Part shown: positions 25,932 through 36,019 of the stretch, piece by piece | Numbering within the stretch: the first letter of the stretch is position 1 | Layout of the letters: the number at the start of each line of letters is the position of its first letter | From: Nocardiopsis sp. FR4 | GTDB taxonomy: Bacteria > Actinomycetota > Actinomycetes > Streptosporangiales > Streptosporangiaceae | NCBI RefSeq assembly: GCF_009830945.1 | Contig: NZ_VWVV01000035.1 | Coordinates: forward strand, 1-64,000 | Reading direction: 5' to 3' | Length of the DNA stretch: 64,000 bases | Made by a program: the position numbers and the translations under genes | The notes under the pieces: model-generated | What the model was told of the DNA's origin: nothing | The model's input: the letters and a program-made list of their open reading frames with translations, nothing else | Database searches by the model: none

Positions 25932-26672
25932 TCAGCAGAGTAGTGGCAGCAGGGCCTCGCGCCAGCGGTCGGCGATCCGGCGGTCACCGCTGGCCGAGGG
26001 GTGCACCCCGTCGTAGGTGTCGGTGTCGGTGTCGAAGCCGGTCCACTGGTCGACCACGGTCACCGGCGACCGGCGCGTGCTCAGGCCCGCGGCCCAGCCG
26101 GGGATCGCGGCGTTGAGGTCGCGCACGCGCTCGCCGCACTCGGCGCAGCTGCGATCGGGGTCCATGGGGATGATCTGGGCGACGAGGATCCTCATGCGGG
26201 GGTTGTGGGCCCGCATCTGCGAGACCAGCGTGCCGTAGGCCTCCAGCACCTGCCCGGTGGGGACCGCGCTCCAGACGTCGTTGGTCCCGAAGTGCATCAT
26301 GACCACGTCCGGGTCGGTCCGGTCCAACCAGTCCACCAGCAGTCCGCGCCGGGCGACGTCGGTGACCAGGAAGCCGCCGTGGCCCTCGTTGTCGCCGTCG
26401 TACTCGAAACCGCAGCCGTCCCCGGGGCGGGTGCCCACGAAGTCCGCGTCCGTGCGGCCCGCCTCACTCAGGTCGGCCCACAGCAGCGCGCGCCAGCACC
26501 CGGGCGAGCCGGTGATCGAATCGCCCAGCGGCATGATCCGCACCGTGTCCTCCGCCGCCAGCTCCCCGCCCGCGTCGGCGCGGGCGGGGAGCTGGGGAGC
26601 CGCCACCGCGGCCGCGGTCAGGGCGAGACCGGCGACGACGTGCGCCGCAGCCCGCAGGAACCGGTTCCTCAT
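25932..26672 (-). CDS. Secreted SGNH esterase (CE3-like)
   Basis: A 246-residue exported enzyme. The ATG at 26672 follows AAGGAG with 8-base spacing and a signal peptide runs to about residue 34. IMPLGDSITGSPGCWRALLW has the nucleophile Ser, MMHFGTNDVW the Asn, and YDGVHPSASGDRRIADRW the Asp-His pair. The GDSITGSPGCWR form resembles carbohydrate esterase family 3 acetyl xylan esterases, which take acetyl groups off hemicellulose. This reading is supported by the CelR/CebR-type operator 50 bases upstream, which would induce the gene on cellulose breakdown products. Substrate is inferred. Confidence 0.87.
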   Translation of the reverse strand: MRNRFLRAAAHVVAGLALTAAAVAAPQLPARADAGGELAAEDTVRIMPLGDSITGSPGCWRALLWADLSEAGRTDADFVGTRPGDGCGFEYDGDNEGHGGFLVTDVARRGLLVDWLDRTDPDVVMMHFGTNDVWSAVPTGQVLEAYGTLVSQMRAHNPRMRILVAQIIPMDPDRSCAECGERVRDLNAAIPGWAAGLSTRRSPVTVVDQWTGFDTDTDTYDGVHPSASGDRRIADRWREALLPLLC

Positions 26673-26721
26673 GGGGCGACTCCTTGCGCTGAGAGCGGGT
26701 ACTCCCGAAGGGAGCACCCGC

Positions 26722-26737
26722 TTGGGAGCGCTCCCAA
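26722..26737. promoter_or_regulatory. CelR/CebR-type operator
   Basis: TTGGGAGCGCTCCCAA is a perfect 16-bp palindrome. Its 14-bp core TGGGAGCGCTCCCA is the site bound by Thermobifida CelR and Streptomyces CebR, LacI-family repressors released by cello-oligosaccharides. It lies 50 bases before the SGNH esterase start. CTCCCGAAGGGAG at 26702-26714 is a weaker inverted copy of the half-site. Confidence 0.85.
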
Positions 26738-26795
26738 CGCGGAGCAGCCTAACTCCGAACACGGATCCCGTAAAGGGGGGTCCCGGTCCCGGACG

Positions 26796-26843
26796 CGCCG
26801 CGGGGCCGACGGCACCCCCCAGGGTGCTCCCGGCCCCGCGGCG
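26796..26843 (-). terminator. Terminator of the 26856-27644 gene
   Basis: Arms of 13 bp at 26796-26808 and 26831-26843, with an inner GCACCC/GGGTGC extension, form a long stem that starts 12 bases after the stop. It also insulates the CelR-controlled esterase gene. Confidence 0.8.
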
Positions 26844-26855
26844 GCGCCCCGTCCG

Positions 26856-27644
26856 TCAGGCCTTCAGCTGGAAGGCCAGTTGGGGCTGGTTGCCCGCGTA
26901 GTTCCCGTGCAGGTTGGCGCGGTACCAGCCGGGCTGGGCGGTGGCGTTGCTGTCCCGGCAGTCGGTGAAGGAGCGCTCGCGCCCCCACTCCACGACGTGC
27001 TCGTAGGGAACGCCCCGGTTGAGCTGGCGCTTCTCGCCGCCCTCGCCCTCCACGCAGTCGGCGGTGGAGAAGATCCGGTCGTCTCCGGAGTGGATGCGCA
27101 CCTCCAGGGCCTCACCGCCCACGTCCACGGTGCAGGGCTGCTCACCGGTGTTGACGATGGTGATCCTGAACCCGGGCTGGGCGCCCGCACCGTAGATCTC
27201 CTGGTCCTTCTCGGCGAACTCGAAGGTGACCACGACGTCCTGGGAGCGGCAGGGGTCCTCGGGCCGCTCGGGCGCGGGCACCTCTCCGCCCGCGTTGCCG
27301 CCGGAACCACCGCCGGAACCGCCGCCGGAGCCGGAACCGGACGAACCCGCACCGGCCTCCTCGTCGCCCTCGGAGGGCTCAGCACTCTCACCCGCCCCCT
27401 CGGACGCTCCGTCCTCGGGTTCCCCACTTTCGGCCGCGGAGGGCTCGGTGGGTGCGACACTGGGAGAGGCCTGCTCGCCCAGACCGGCGTCGGACCGGCT
27501 CGGATCGCCGCTCTCACCGCCGTCGGGACGGCAGGCGTACGCGATGATCGCGAGCAGCAACAGGGCCCCGGCCAGCACGAAGGCACGACGCTTCCAGTAG
27601 GTCTCGCGGCTGACGGCTCCTGGATGTCCGGTACTTGACGCCAT
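26856..27644 (-). CDS. Membrane-anchored secreted protein, unknown function
   Basis: A 262-residue protein. A membrane anchor at about 20-38 (FVLAGALLLLAIIAYAC) ends in a cysteine. A long Ser/Glu/Gly/Pro linker (about 40-130) follows, then a beta-rich domain (about 135-262) with DVVVTFEFAEKDQEIY, FRITIVNTGEQPCTVDVG and four cysteines. The domain looks like the immunoglobulin-like DUF4232-type modules of actinobacterial cell-surface proteins. The ATG at 27644 lacks a Shine-Dalgarno sequence, and a CAATACT -10-like element lies 10-16 bases before it, so the mRNA may be leaderless. Function unknown. Confidence 0.65.
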   Translation of the reverse strand: MASSTGHPGAVSRETYWKRRAFVLAGALLLLAIIAYACRPDGGESGDPSRSDAGLGEQASPSVAPTEPSAAESGEPEDGASEGAGESAEPSEGDEEAGAGSSGSGSGGGSGGGSGGNAGGEVPAPERPEDPCRSQDVVVTFEFAEKDQEIYGAGAQPGFRITIVNTGEQPCTVDVGGEALEVRIHSGDDRIFSTADCVEGEGGEKRQLNRGVPYEHVVEWGRERSFTDCRDSNATAQPGWYRANLHGNYAGNQPQLAFQLKA

Positions 27645-27707
27645 GCGCCGTAGTATTGCGGTTTTGCGCTGACCCCACCTACTCAACCCGCCGATTCCCA
27701 GTTAAAG

Positions 27708-28583
27708 ATGAGCGATAACCCTTACAGCACCGCTGTTCTGGCCTGGTACGAAACCCACGCCCGCGACCTGCCCTGGCGACGGCCGGAGGCCTCCCCCTGG
27801 TCGATCCTGGTCAGCGAGATCATGCTCCAGCAGACTCCCGTGGTGCGGGTCCTGCCCGCCTGGCGGGCCTGGATGGAACGGTGGCCCACCCCCGCCGACC
27901 TGGCCGAAGAGCCCTCGGGTGAGGCCGTGCGCATGTGGAACCGGCTCGGCTACCCGCGCCGCGCGCTGCGCCTGCACGCCTGCGCGGTGGCCATCACCGA
28001 GGAGCACGGCGGCGAGGTACCCGACGACCACGCCACCCTGCTGTCCCTGCCGGGGATCGGCTCCTACACTGCGGCGGCGGTGGCGAGCTTCGCTTTCGGA
28101 CAACGGCACGCCATTCTGGACACCAATGTTCGGCGTGTCCTGGCTAGAGCCGAAACGGGTGTCCAGTACCCACCGAAAACCCAGACCAAGGCGGAGACCG
28201 CCCTGGCCGAGTCGCTGCTGCCGCCCCTCCCCTCGGTCGCCGCCCGCTGGGGCGTGGCCGTGATGGAGCTGGGCGCCCTGGTGTGCACGGCCCGCTCCCC
28301 CGCGTGCGCCGACTGCCCGATCGCGGCCCAGTGCGCCTGGAGGCTGGCGGGCAAGCCCGCCTACGACGGCCCGCCCCGGCGCGGCCAGACCTACGCGGGC
28401 ACCGACCGGCAGGTGCGGGGACGGCTGCTCGCGGTGCTGCGCGACTCCGCCCACCCGGTGCCCAAGGACGCGCTGGACGTGGTCTGGGACGACCACGTGC
28501 AGCGCGAGCGGGCCCTGGACGCGCTGGTCTCCGACGGGCTGGTGGACCCGCTCGACGACGGCCGCTACGCCCTGCCCGGCTGA
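27708..28583 (+). CDS. mutY: A/G-specific adenine DNA glycosylase MutY
   Basis: A 291-residue base-excision repair enzyme that removes adenine paired with 8-oxoguanine. SEIMLQQT has the catalytic Glu37, LPGIGSYTAAAV is the helix-hairpin-helix, ILDTNVRRVLAR has the catalytic Asp, and CTARSPACADCPIAAQC is the C-X6-C-X2-C-X5-C iron-sulfur loop. As in mycobacterial forms, the C-terminal NUDIX-like recognition domain is absent; about 70 residues follow the cluster instead. The ATG at 27708 opens the conserved helix. It is divergent from the preceding membrane-anchored protein. Confidence 0.94.
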   Translation: MSDNPYSTAVLAWYETHARDLPWRRPEASPWSILVSEIMLQQTPVVRVLPAWRAWMERWPTPADLAEEPSGEAVRMWNRLGYPRRALRLHACAVAITEEHGGEVPDDHATLLSLPGIGSYTAAAVASFAFGQRHAILDTNVRRVLARAETGVQYPPKTQTKAETALAESLLPPLPSVAARWGVAVMELGALVCTARSPACADCPIAAQCAWRLAGKPAYDGPPRRGQTYAGTDRQVRGRLLAVLRDSAHPVPKDALDVVWDDHVQRERALDALVSDGLVDPLDDGRYALPG

Positions 28584-28613
28584 GGGGGCGCGGCCCCGGA
28601 CGGGGCGGCGTCC

Positions 28614-29531
28614 TCAGTCGGTGGCCGTCCTGGCGTCGGTGGCCGACTCCGCGGCGAAGTCGGCCTCGGTCCCGCTCCAACCGCCGCTGCACGGCGCGCC
28701 CGGCTCGGGTGCGCTGTCCGCCTGCACGAACGTGATGAGGTACTCGGGCAGACGGGGGTCCTCGGCGCCCTCCAGGAGGATCTGCGAACCCCAGGCCGAC
28801 GCCACCACCGGGCTGGGCAGGCCCTCCATCGGGCTGATCACCAGGTAGTCGCCGGGCGCGTAGAGGGCGTGCAGGGCCTGGACCCGCTCGTCCGGAAGCC
28901 CGGGGTCGTAGGTGATCCACACGGCGCCGTGCTCCTGGGAGTGAACGACGTGCTCGGTACGCAGCGGCTCCTCGTAGACACCGCAGTCCTGCCAGGCCGG
29001 GTAGTGCGGTCCGCCCGCGGGCGGGAACATCTCGTACTCGACGGTCTCGCCCACCTCGACGTGGTCGGCGGGCAGGTCCTCGTAGTAGAGGACGCCGTCG
29101 AGCCCGCCTCCGGAGGAGGCCGTGCCGCCTCCGCCGCCGGAGTCCCCGGCGGGCATCAGCCGGAGGGCCACGAACCCGGCGCCCGCCATGAGGACGAGGA
29201 CCAGGGCCACCGCGCCGACGATGAGGCCGACGGCCAGACCGTTCCCGCGACGGGGCGGCTGCGGCGGGTGGGGCCCGTCGTATCCCGGTGGGGGCGCCCC
29301 GCCCGGAGGCGGCGAGCCCGGGGGCGGCGAGCCCGGGGGCGGTGTCTGGTACGGGCCGGGCGGCGGACCGCCCGGGTGGGCGCCGGGGGAAGGCTGCGCG
29401 CCGGGCGGAACCGCGCCCTGGTGGCCGCCCTGGTAACCCGGCGGAGGAGGCCCCTGCGGGGGCTGGACGGGACCGGGCTGGGGGCCCTGAGGCGGCCACT
29501 GCCCGTGCTGGCGGGGATCTGGTTGGGTCAC
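28614..29531 (-). CDS. DUF3105 membrane protein
   Basis: A 305-residue protein with a Pro/Gly/Gln-rich head (1-105), one transmembrane helix (about 107-130) and an extracytoplasmic DUF3105 domain: PPAGGPHYPAWQDCGVYEEPL, VVHSQEHGAVWITYDP, and YEYL-type C-terminus with another cysteine. The conserved Cys, His and Glu residues suggest a metal- or redox-linked role, but the family is uncharacterised. It starts with GTG and is convergent with mutY (30 bases between stops). In mycobacteria and streptomycetes relatives often neighbour copper or DUF305 proteins; none is seen here. Confidence 0.8.
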   Translation of the reverse strand: MTQPDPRQHGQWPPQGPQPGPVQPPQGPPPPGYQGGHQGAVPPGAQPSPGAHPGGPPPGPYQTPPPGSPPPGSPPPGGAPPPGYDGPHPPQPPRRGNGLAVGLIVGAVALVLVLMAGAGFVALRLMPAGDSGGGGGTASSGGGLDGVLYYEDLPADHVEVGETVEYEMFPPAGGPHYPAWQDCGVYEEPLRTEHVVHSQEHGAVWITYDPGLPDERVQALHALYAPGDYLVISPMEGLPSPVVASAWGSQILLEGAEDPRLPEYLITFVQADSAPEPGAPCSGGWSGTEADFAAESATDARTATD

Positions 29532-29609
29532 ACCCGCACCCTAGGACGTGTCGGGCGGATGCGCACCCCGCCGTGGTTGCGCTCCCCGAGCCGCGCTCCG
29601 GGCACGCCG

Positions 29610-29639
29610 GAGGGGGCGCCCCGAACGGGACGCCCCCTC
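29610..29639 (-). terminator. clpC terminator hairpin
   Basis: GAGGGGGCG pairs with CGCCCCCTC, extended by CCCG/CGGG across one mismatch, with a short AAC-type loop. It starts 34 bases after the clpC stop. Confidence 0.75.
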
Positions 29640-29673
29640 GTGGTCCTACGCGGCGCTCATCCGCGCCCGCGGG

Positions 29674-32184
<2,511 letters not shown>

Positions 32185-32431
32185 GTCTCGTCGCTCCTCT
32201 ACAGAGCGGTCAGGCAGGGACGGTTCACTCCGACCCAACTCTTCCGCATATCGGCCCCACAGGGATGAACCGCCCTGGGGAGCACTGTCGCACCCGTCCG
32301 GACGGCCGACTGGCTGCCGACCCTGACGGACGTCTCCGTACGGCCGACCGAGGCCGCCCGTTCCAGAGACTTTCCCCGACGATAGGGCGTTCACCCAACA
32401 TCCAACTACCAATTGCGGCGCGAGATTTCCC

Positions 32432-32449
32432 TGTACGCCGAAGGCGAAC
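32432..32449 (-). promoter_or_regulatory. ClgR box upstream of clpC
   Basis: TGTACGCCGAAGGCGAAC matches every position of the actinobacterial ClgR consensus WNNWCGCYNANRGCGWWS. ClgR activates clp genes after proteotoxic stress. The site is about 250 bases before the clpC start, implying a promoter near 32400 and a long leader. Confidence 0.75.
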
Positions 32450-32987
32450 GGCCCGGGTACCTCCCGTACAGCGGAAGTGCCCGGGCCGCGTGCGCTGAAG
32501 CGGATAATCGGCTCTGAGCGAACAGGACCGTGTGTTCTTGTCGCGTCCGGCGGGAAAGCGGAAATGCGCGTCATCGCACCGGGCGGGAGCGCACGGTCCC
32601 CGGGTCCCGCGGCTCAGCGGGCCGCAGGACCACCGGAGACGGCCTCGGGGCGTGTTCCGCGGAAAGCACGCCCTACGCGGGAACGGGGAACGCGCGGCTG
32701 CCCCGTGCGGCTGCCCGGCCCTCGGCCCCTGCGGTTCGGCGGGCGGTTCCGCCGGGCCTCGCCGTCCGGCCCACCCCGTGGGTGTGGCGGCGGAGACCCA
32801 ACTGCCGTCGGCGCGGGCCGGTGGTGCGCCCGTCACCGCGGTAGGCGGATCCGTCATATCCCCTCGTGGCCCCTGTCACCGGGCCGTGGCCCGGGGGCTG
32901 CCGGGCTCGGGTGTGTCCCAGCGGGCACAGATCGTCATTCGATCAAGACCTGACAACATTTCGGCGAACCGGAGGCCGACGGCAAAC
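32450..32987. other. Gap between the clpC promoter and lsr2
   Basis: About 540 bases. Reading frames here (for instance 32477-32953 and 32530-32844) lack the codon bias of the flanking genes and any ribosome binding site. I see only GC-rich inverted segments near 32875-32900 that could end lsr2 transcription. Confidence 0.4.
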
Positions 32988-33326
32988 CTAACCCTTGATG
33001 GCCTCATATTCGGCGACGATCGCCGCGGGGATACGGCCGCGCTCATTGACGGGCTTCCCGGCGGCCTTGGCCCACGCGCGAATCTCGGCGCTGCGCTCCC
33101 GGCTGGGAGCATTCCGGGTGCCCCTGCGGGCCGGGCCGCGCGACGCCTTGGACGGAGCCTTGCGGGCGGCTTCGACGAAGGGAGTAAGGGCCTCGCGGAG
33201 CTTGGCCGCATTACCCGCGCTGAGGTCGATTTCGTACACGGAGCCGTCGAGACCGAACGTCACCGTCTCCTCGGCCTCGCCGCCGTCGAGGTCGTCGACC
33301 AGGAAAACCTGGACCTTCTGTGCCAT
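32988..33326 (-). CDS. lsr2: Nucleoid-associated silencer Lsr2
   Basis: A 112-residue H-NS-like protein. The N-terminal dimerisation domain (MAQKVQVFLVDDLDGGEAEETV, then FGLDGSVYEIDLS) is followed by a basic linker (KAPSKASRGPARRG) and a C-terminal DNA-binding domain with the AT-hook-like RGR in NERGRIPAAIV. Lsr2 binds AT-rich DNA and silences horizontally acquired genes. Its place between lysS and clpC is conserved from Mycobacterium to Streptomyces, though here three small genes intervene on the lysS side. The ATG at 33326 follows AAAGG. Confidence 0.96.
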   Translation of the reverse strand: MAQKVQVFLVDDLDGGEAEETVTFGLDGSVYEIDLSAGNAAKLREALTPFVEAARKAPSKASRGPARRGTRNAPSRERSAEIRAWAKAAGKPVNERGRIPAAIVAEYEAIKG

Positions 33327-33494
33327 GGATTCAAACCTTTCAGAAGAGCAGTGTCTCCACACCTGAATATAAAGCTATCTCGCGGGAAGGCAGAAGACAA
33401 TTCCCGGCGTGCCCGAAATCACGGGGCCCGCCGATGGTTTCGGAGCTCGCTTGAGCAGCGCGGCGGCGGCGAGATGGTCCGCGCACGCGTGAAG

Positions 33495-33528
33495 CCGACC
33501 TGTCGGGCCCCGCGAGGCCCGGGGTCGG
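33495..33528 (-). terminator. Interrupted hairpin after the 33541-33825 gene
   Basis: CCGACC plus CGGGCC pair with GGCCCG plus GGTCGG around a six-base loop (12 bp in two blocks). It begins 13 bases after the stop. Confidence 0.6.
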
Positions 33529-33540
33529 TCGAGTACCGTA

Positions 33541-33825
33541 TCAACGACCCTCGGATTCGGGGCGTTCCCCGCCCCGGACAATCGGCGTGCCGTTCACGGG
33601 TCCGGTCTGTCCGGACGCTTGGGCGTCGTCACCGTCAGCACTGTCACTGTTGGTGGCCTCGTCCTCGCTGACCAGGCTGCCGTCCATCCGCCGAGGCGCC
33701 ATCTCCCTGCGCAACAGTTGGATGACGAAGGCGCAGAAGACGCCCCCGACAACCACCGGCGGGATCAGCGCCGACAATACGTCGATCAGTCCGGGGGGAA
33801 GCACCGAGGACATAAAGTTCCCCAT
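33541..33825 (-). CDS. Small single-pass membrane protein
   Basis: A 94-residue protein with one transmembrane helix at about 18-40 (ALIPPVVVGGVFCAFVIQLL) followed by a basic stop-transfer (RREMAPRR) and a disordered acidic tail. It is found near lsr2 in related actinomycetes, but no function is known to me. AGGAAGGG lies 14 bases before the ATG, a little far; a second ATG four codons in is possible. A pair of long inverted repeats lies 45-135 bases upstream and may control it. Confidence 0.55.
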   Translation of the reverse strand: MGNFMSSVLPPGLIDVLSALIPPVVVGGVFCAFVIQLLRREMAPRRMDGSLVSEDEATNSDSADGDDAQASGQTGPVNGTPIVRGGERPESEGR

Positions 33826-33868
33826 CGCAGCGGTCCACCCTTCCTGGTTGTTACTTATTGCAGCAAAT

Positions 33869-33960
33869 ACCCGACTCAGTGTCGGGTCGGCCCTGGGGAT
33901 GGCTCGCCGGGCACCGGGGCAAACGTATACCCGACATCATAGACATCGTTTGCCCCCGGT
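33869..33960. promoter_or_regulatory. Two nested inverted repeats upstream of the small membrane protein gene
   Basis: ACCCGAC/GTCGGGT (33869-33887, 5-base loop) is followed by ACCGGGGCAAACG (33913-33925) and its inverted copy with one extra C (33947-33960); the 21-base spacer holds a further ACCCGAC. The 33826-34237 gap has no gene. Operators or a terminator for the GNAT gene are both possible. Confidence 0.45.
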
Positions 33961-34237
33961 TTGACACCGGACGCACCCAAGCACCCCCTGGCAAACCAGA
34001 TGGTGGCCAATGTCCGGCCGTGCGTTCGGCGTCCCCGTCGGGCCTGGGGGAACACGGCGTCCGGAGGGAATCACAACCCTTGGTCACCGTCACTTCTGCG
34101 CACGGAGGCCCTCCCCGCAGGGACACATTACCCGCACGCTTCCACCCGTCCCGCATCCGGTTGTGTATAAGCGCCCCCGGGCCGACCCGGCTTGGGGCCC
34201 GCACCGGGAACTCCGTGCCGAGTGGGGTGGAAAGCCT

Positions 34238-34816
34238 TTAGGCATGGGCGGTTCGCGCCGCCTCGTCGAGGTACACAAGCATCCGGGTGTTCCCGAGGGT
34301 GTTGGGCTTAACCCGCTCCAGGTCGAGGAATTCGGCGACGCCCTCGTCATAGGAACGCAGAAGTTCCTCGTACACACGGGAGGAGACGGGGGTGCCCTGG
34401 ATCGGGGCAAAGCCGTGTTTGGCGAAGAAACCGGTCTCGAATGTCAGACAGAACACACGGCGCACCCCCAACTCGCGCGCGGTGTCGAGCAGCGCCGTCA
34501 CGATGCGGTGCCCGACGCCGAAACCGCGCAGGGAGGGGTCGACCGCGACGGTGCGCACCTCGGCCAGGTCCTCCCAGAGCACGTGCAGGGCGCCGCAGCC
34601 CACCACGCGGTACTCGGGTTCGGAAACCCCCGGAGGGGCCCCGGCCTCGGGGGTGGTCTCCGCCTCGGCCACCCAGAACTCCTGGACGTCCTCGTAGAGG
34701 TTGACGGTGCTCTTGGAGAGGACACGCCGGTCGGCGGTGTAGGTGTCGACCAGGCGGCGGATGTGGGCGACGTCGCGCGTCCTGGCGCGGCGCACGTGAA
34801 CGTGGCGAACGGGCAT
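34238..34816 (-). CDS. argA: Amino-acid N-acetyltransferase (GNAT)
   Basis: A 192-residue GNAT enzyme. Motif A is VRTVAVDPSLRGFGVGHRIVTALLDTA with the acetyl-CoA pyrophosphate loop RGFGVG near residue 98. VFCLTFETGFFAKHGFAPI and the LNTRMLV-like end match the short actinobacterial N-acetylglutamate synthases (Mycobacterium Rv2747 type), which make N-acetylglutamate for arginine synthesis. The C-terminal CLTFETGFFAKHGF segment is characteristic. The symbol is by homology; a general acetyltransferase is the alternative. The ATG at 34816 gives the family start MPVRHVHVRRA. No arginine genes are adjacent. Confidence 0.75.
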   Translation of the reverse strand: MPVRHVHVRRARTRDVAHIRRLVDTYTADRRVLSKSTVNLYEDVQEFWVAEAETTPEAGAPPGVSEPEYRVVGCGALHVLWEDLAEVRTVAVDPSLRGFGVGHRIVTALLDTARELGVRRVFCLTFETGFFAKHGFAPIQGTPVSSRVYEELLRSYDEGVAEFLDLERVKPNTLGNTRMLVYLDEAARTAHA

Positions 34817-34866
34817 AACCGGACCAGACTATGCCCATGGGGCGCCGCGCGGGCGCGGAGAACGCG

Positions 34867-34901
34867 ACGGCACCCACCGGATGGGGGCCGGTGGGTGCCG
34901 T
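34867..34901 (-). terminator. Terminator after the LuxR-type HTH gene
   Basis: Perfect 14-bp arms (34867-34880 and 34888-34901) with a 7-base loop, 92 bases past the stop at 34993 and before the GNAT gene start. Confidence 0.75.
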
Positions 34902-34992
34902 GTCGGTTCGGGGCGCGCGGGTACGCCTGCCGGAGCACTCCTCCTCCGGCGGCTGCCGTACGCCGCGGCGGTCCGCGGGCGCGGAGGCCGGC

Positions 34993-35331
34993 TCAGATGA
35001 GCTGGCGCCGCGCCGCCCAGACGACCGCCTCGATGGGCGTGTTCACGCCGAGCACGTCGCAGATGTTGCGAATGCGGCGGCGCAGGGTCCGTGCGCTGAG
35101 CTCCAGGTGCCGCGCGGCCACCTCGGTGGTGACCCCGGTGGCGATCTCGGCGAGCAGTTCGAGCTCCTCGTGGCTCAGTTCCACCGGCGCGTACGGGCTG
35201 TTCACAGCCGTCTCACGCGGGCGGGCCTGCAGGGGAACCACGTTCTCCCGGTGCTCCCGGCCCTGGAGAGTGCCCTGGTCCTCAACGGTGCGTCGTACGA
35301 GTGTGGCCTGTTCCACTCCGTCCTCCCTCAT
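34993..35331 (-). CDS. Small LuxR-type HTH regulator
   Basis: A 112-residue protein with a disordered charged head (1-48) and a LuxR/NarL-type helix-turn-helix at about 50-110: ELSHEELELLAEIATGVTTEVAARHLELSARTLRRRIRNICDVLGV. The scaffold fits LuxR HTHs, except for an RTLRRR in place of the usual KTVxxH. There is no receiver domain, so it resembles orphan effector domains such as those of whiJ- or bldM-like small regulators in function only by analogy. Its target is unknown. A 690-base non-coding stretch precedes it, which suggests complex control. Confidence 0.65.
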   Translation of the reverse strand: MREDGVEQATLVRRTVEDQGTLQGREHRENVVPLQARPRETAVNSPYAPVELSHEELELLAEIATGVTTEVAARHLELSARTLRRRIRNICDVLGVNTPIEAVVWAARRQLI

Positions 35332-36019
35332 CCATGTGAGTGCGGAACATCAACTCGTCACCTGGTGAACACGAGCACACCGGATCGGGGGGTCCTACCC
35401 CCGACACCGACGCGACGGAGCACCCCGCGCACAGCGGTCACCCCCGAGGAAACCCTCTGGCACAGGGCCCGGGGGGACGGGTACGCGGGTGGCGGGGGCC
35501 GGTTCGCTGGGTCTGGGACGGACAGACTCCACCGAGGGCACACACGCGCGCGGGGCGCTCGGGCCACCGAAGGGGCCCTCGTCCCCGCTCACCGTCGTTC
35601 TCGATCCACTTCGGCGAACTCGCGGACCGAAGCCCGCTCTCAGCACGCTAGGCCGCCCAGAGGGTACCGTCAAGGCCTGATAAATCACCATGCGTAACCA
35701 CACAAGCCCCCGCAGTGACAAGGTAACAGAAGAGAAAATTCGCCATCCGCGTTGACCTGCGTAAACAATCTCCGGAAGAAGGGAGCCGCCCCGGAAGGAG
35801 CCCTCATGGTAAAAACCGGGTCCTGTCGGAGAGACCAGCCGCGCCCGGCTGCGGCTCTGTTCCCTTTGTGCTTTCGACAGCGGATCCGACGTGGTCCACA
35901 CCACATCACCGAACGCCCGACGGGGCCGCCGCGCTCCGGGCGCGACGACCCCGTCCTGACTTTCGGACATCTGCTGAGCCTGTTACGTCCCCCGCCAAAG
36001 CGAGGTCAAGAACAGGGGC
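35332..36019. other. Long non-coding interval between lysS and the LuxR-type gene
   Basis: 690 bases without a convincing gene. Bases 35670-35890 are clearly less GC-rich than the window average, as in promoter regions, and include GTTGAC near 35753. A frame at 35806-36081 has a good GGAAGGAG but no third-position GC bias and runs into lysS, so I do not call it. The stretch probably holds the promoter and leader of the LuxR-type gene. Confidence 0.45.

Noticed and set aside
32450..33671. Several plus-strand frames across the clpC-lsr2 gap
   Set aside because: Lack ribosome binding sites and codon bias, and run antisense through lsr2.
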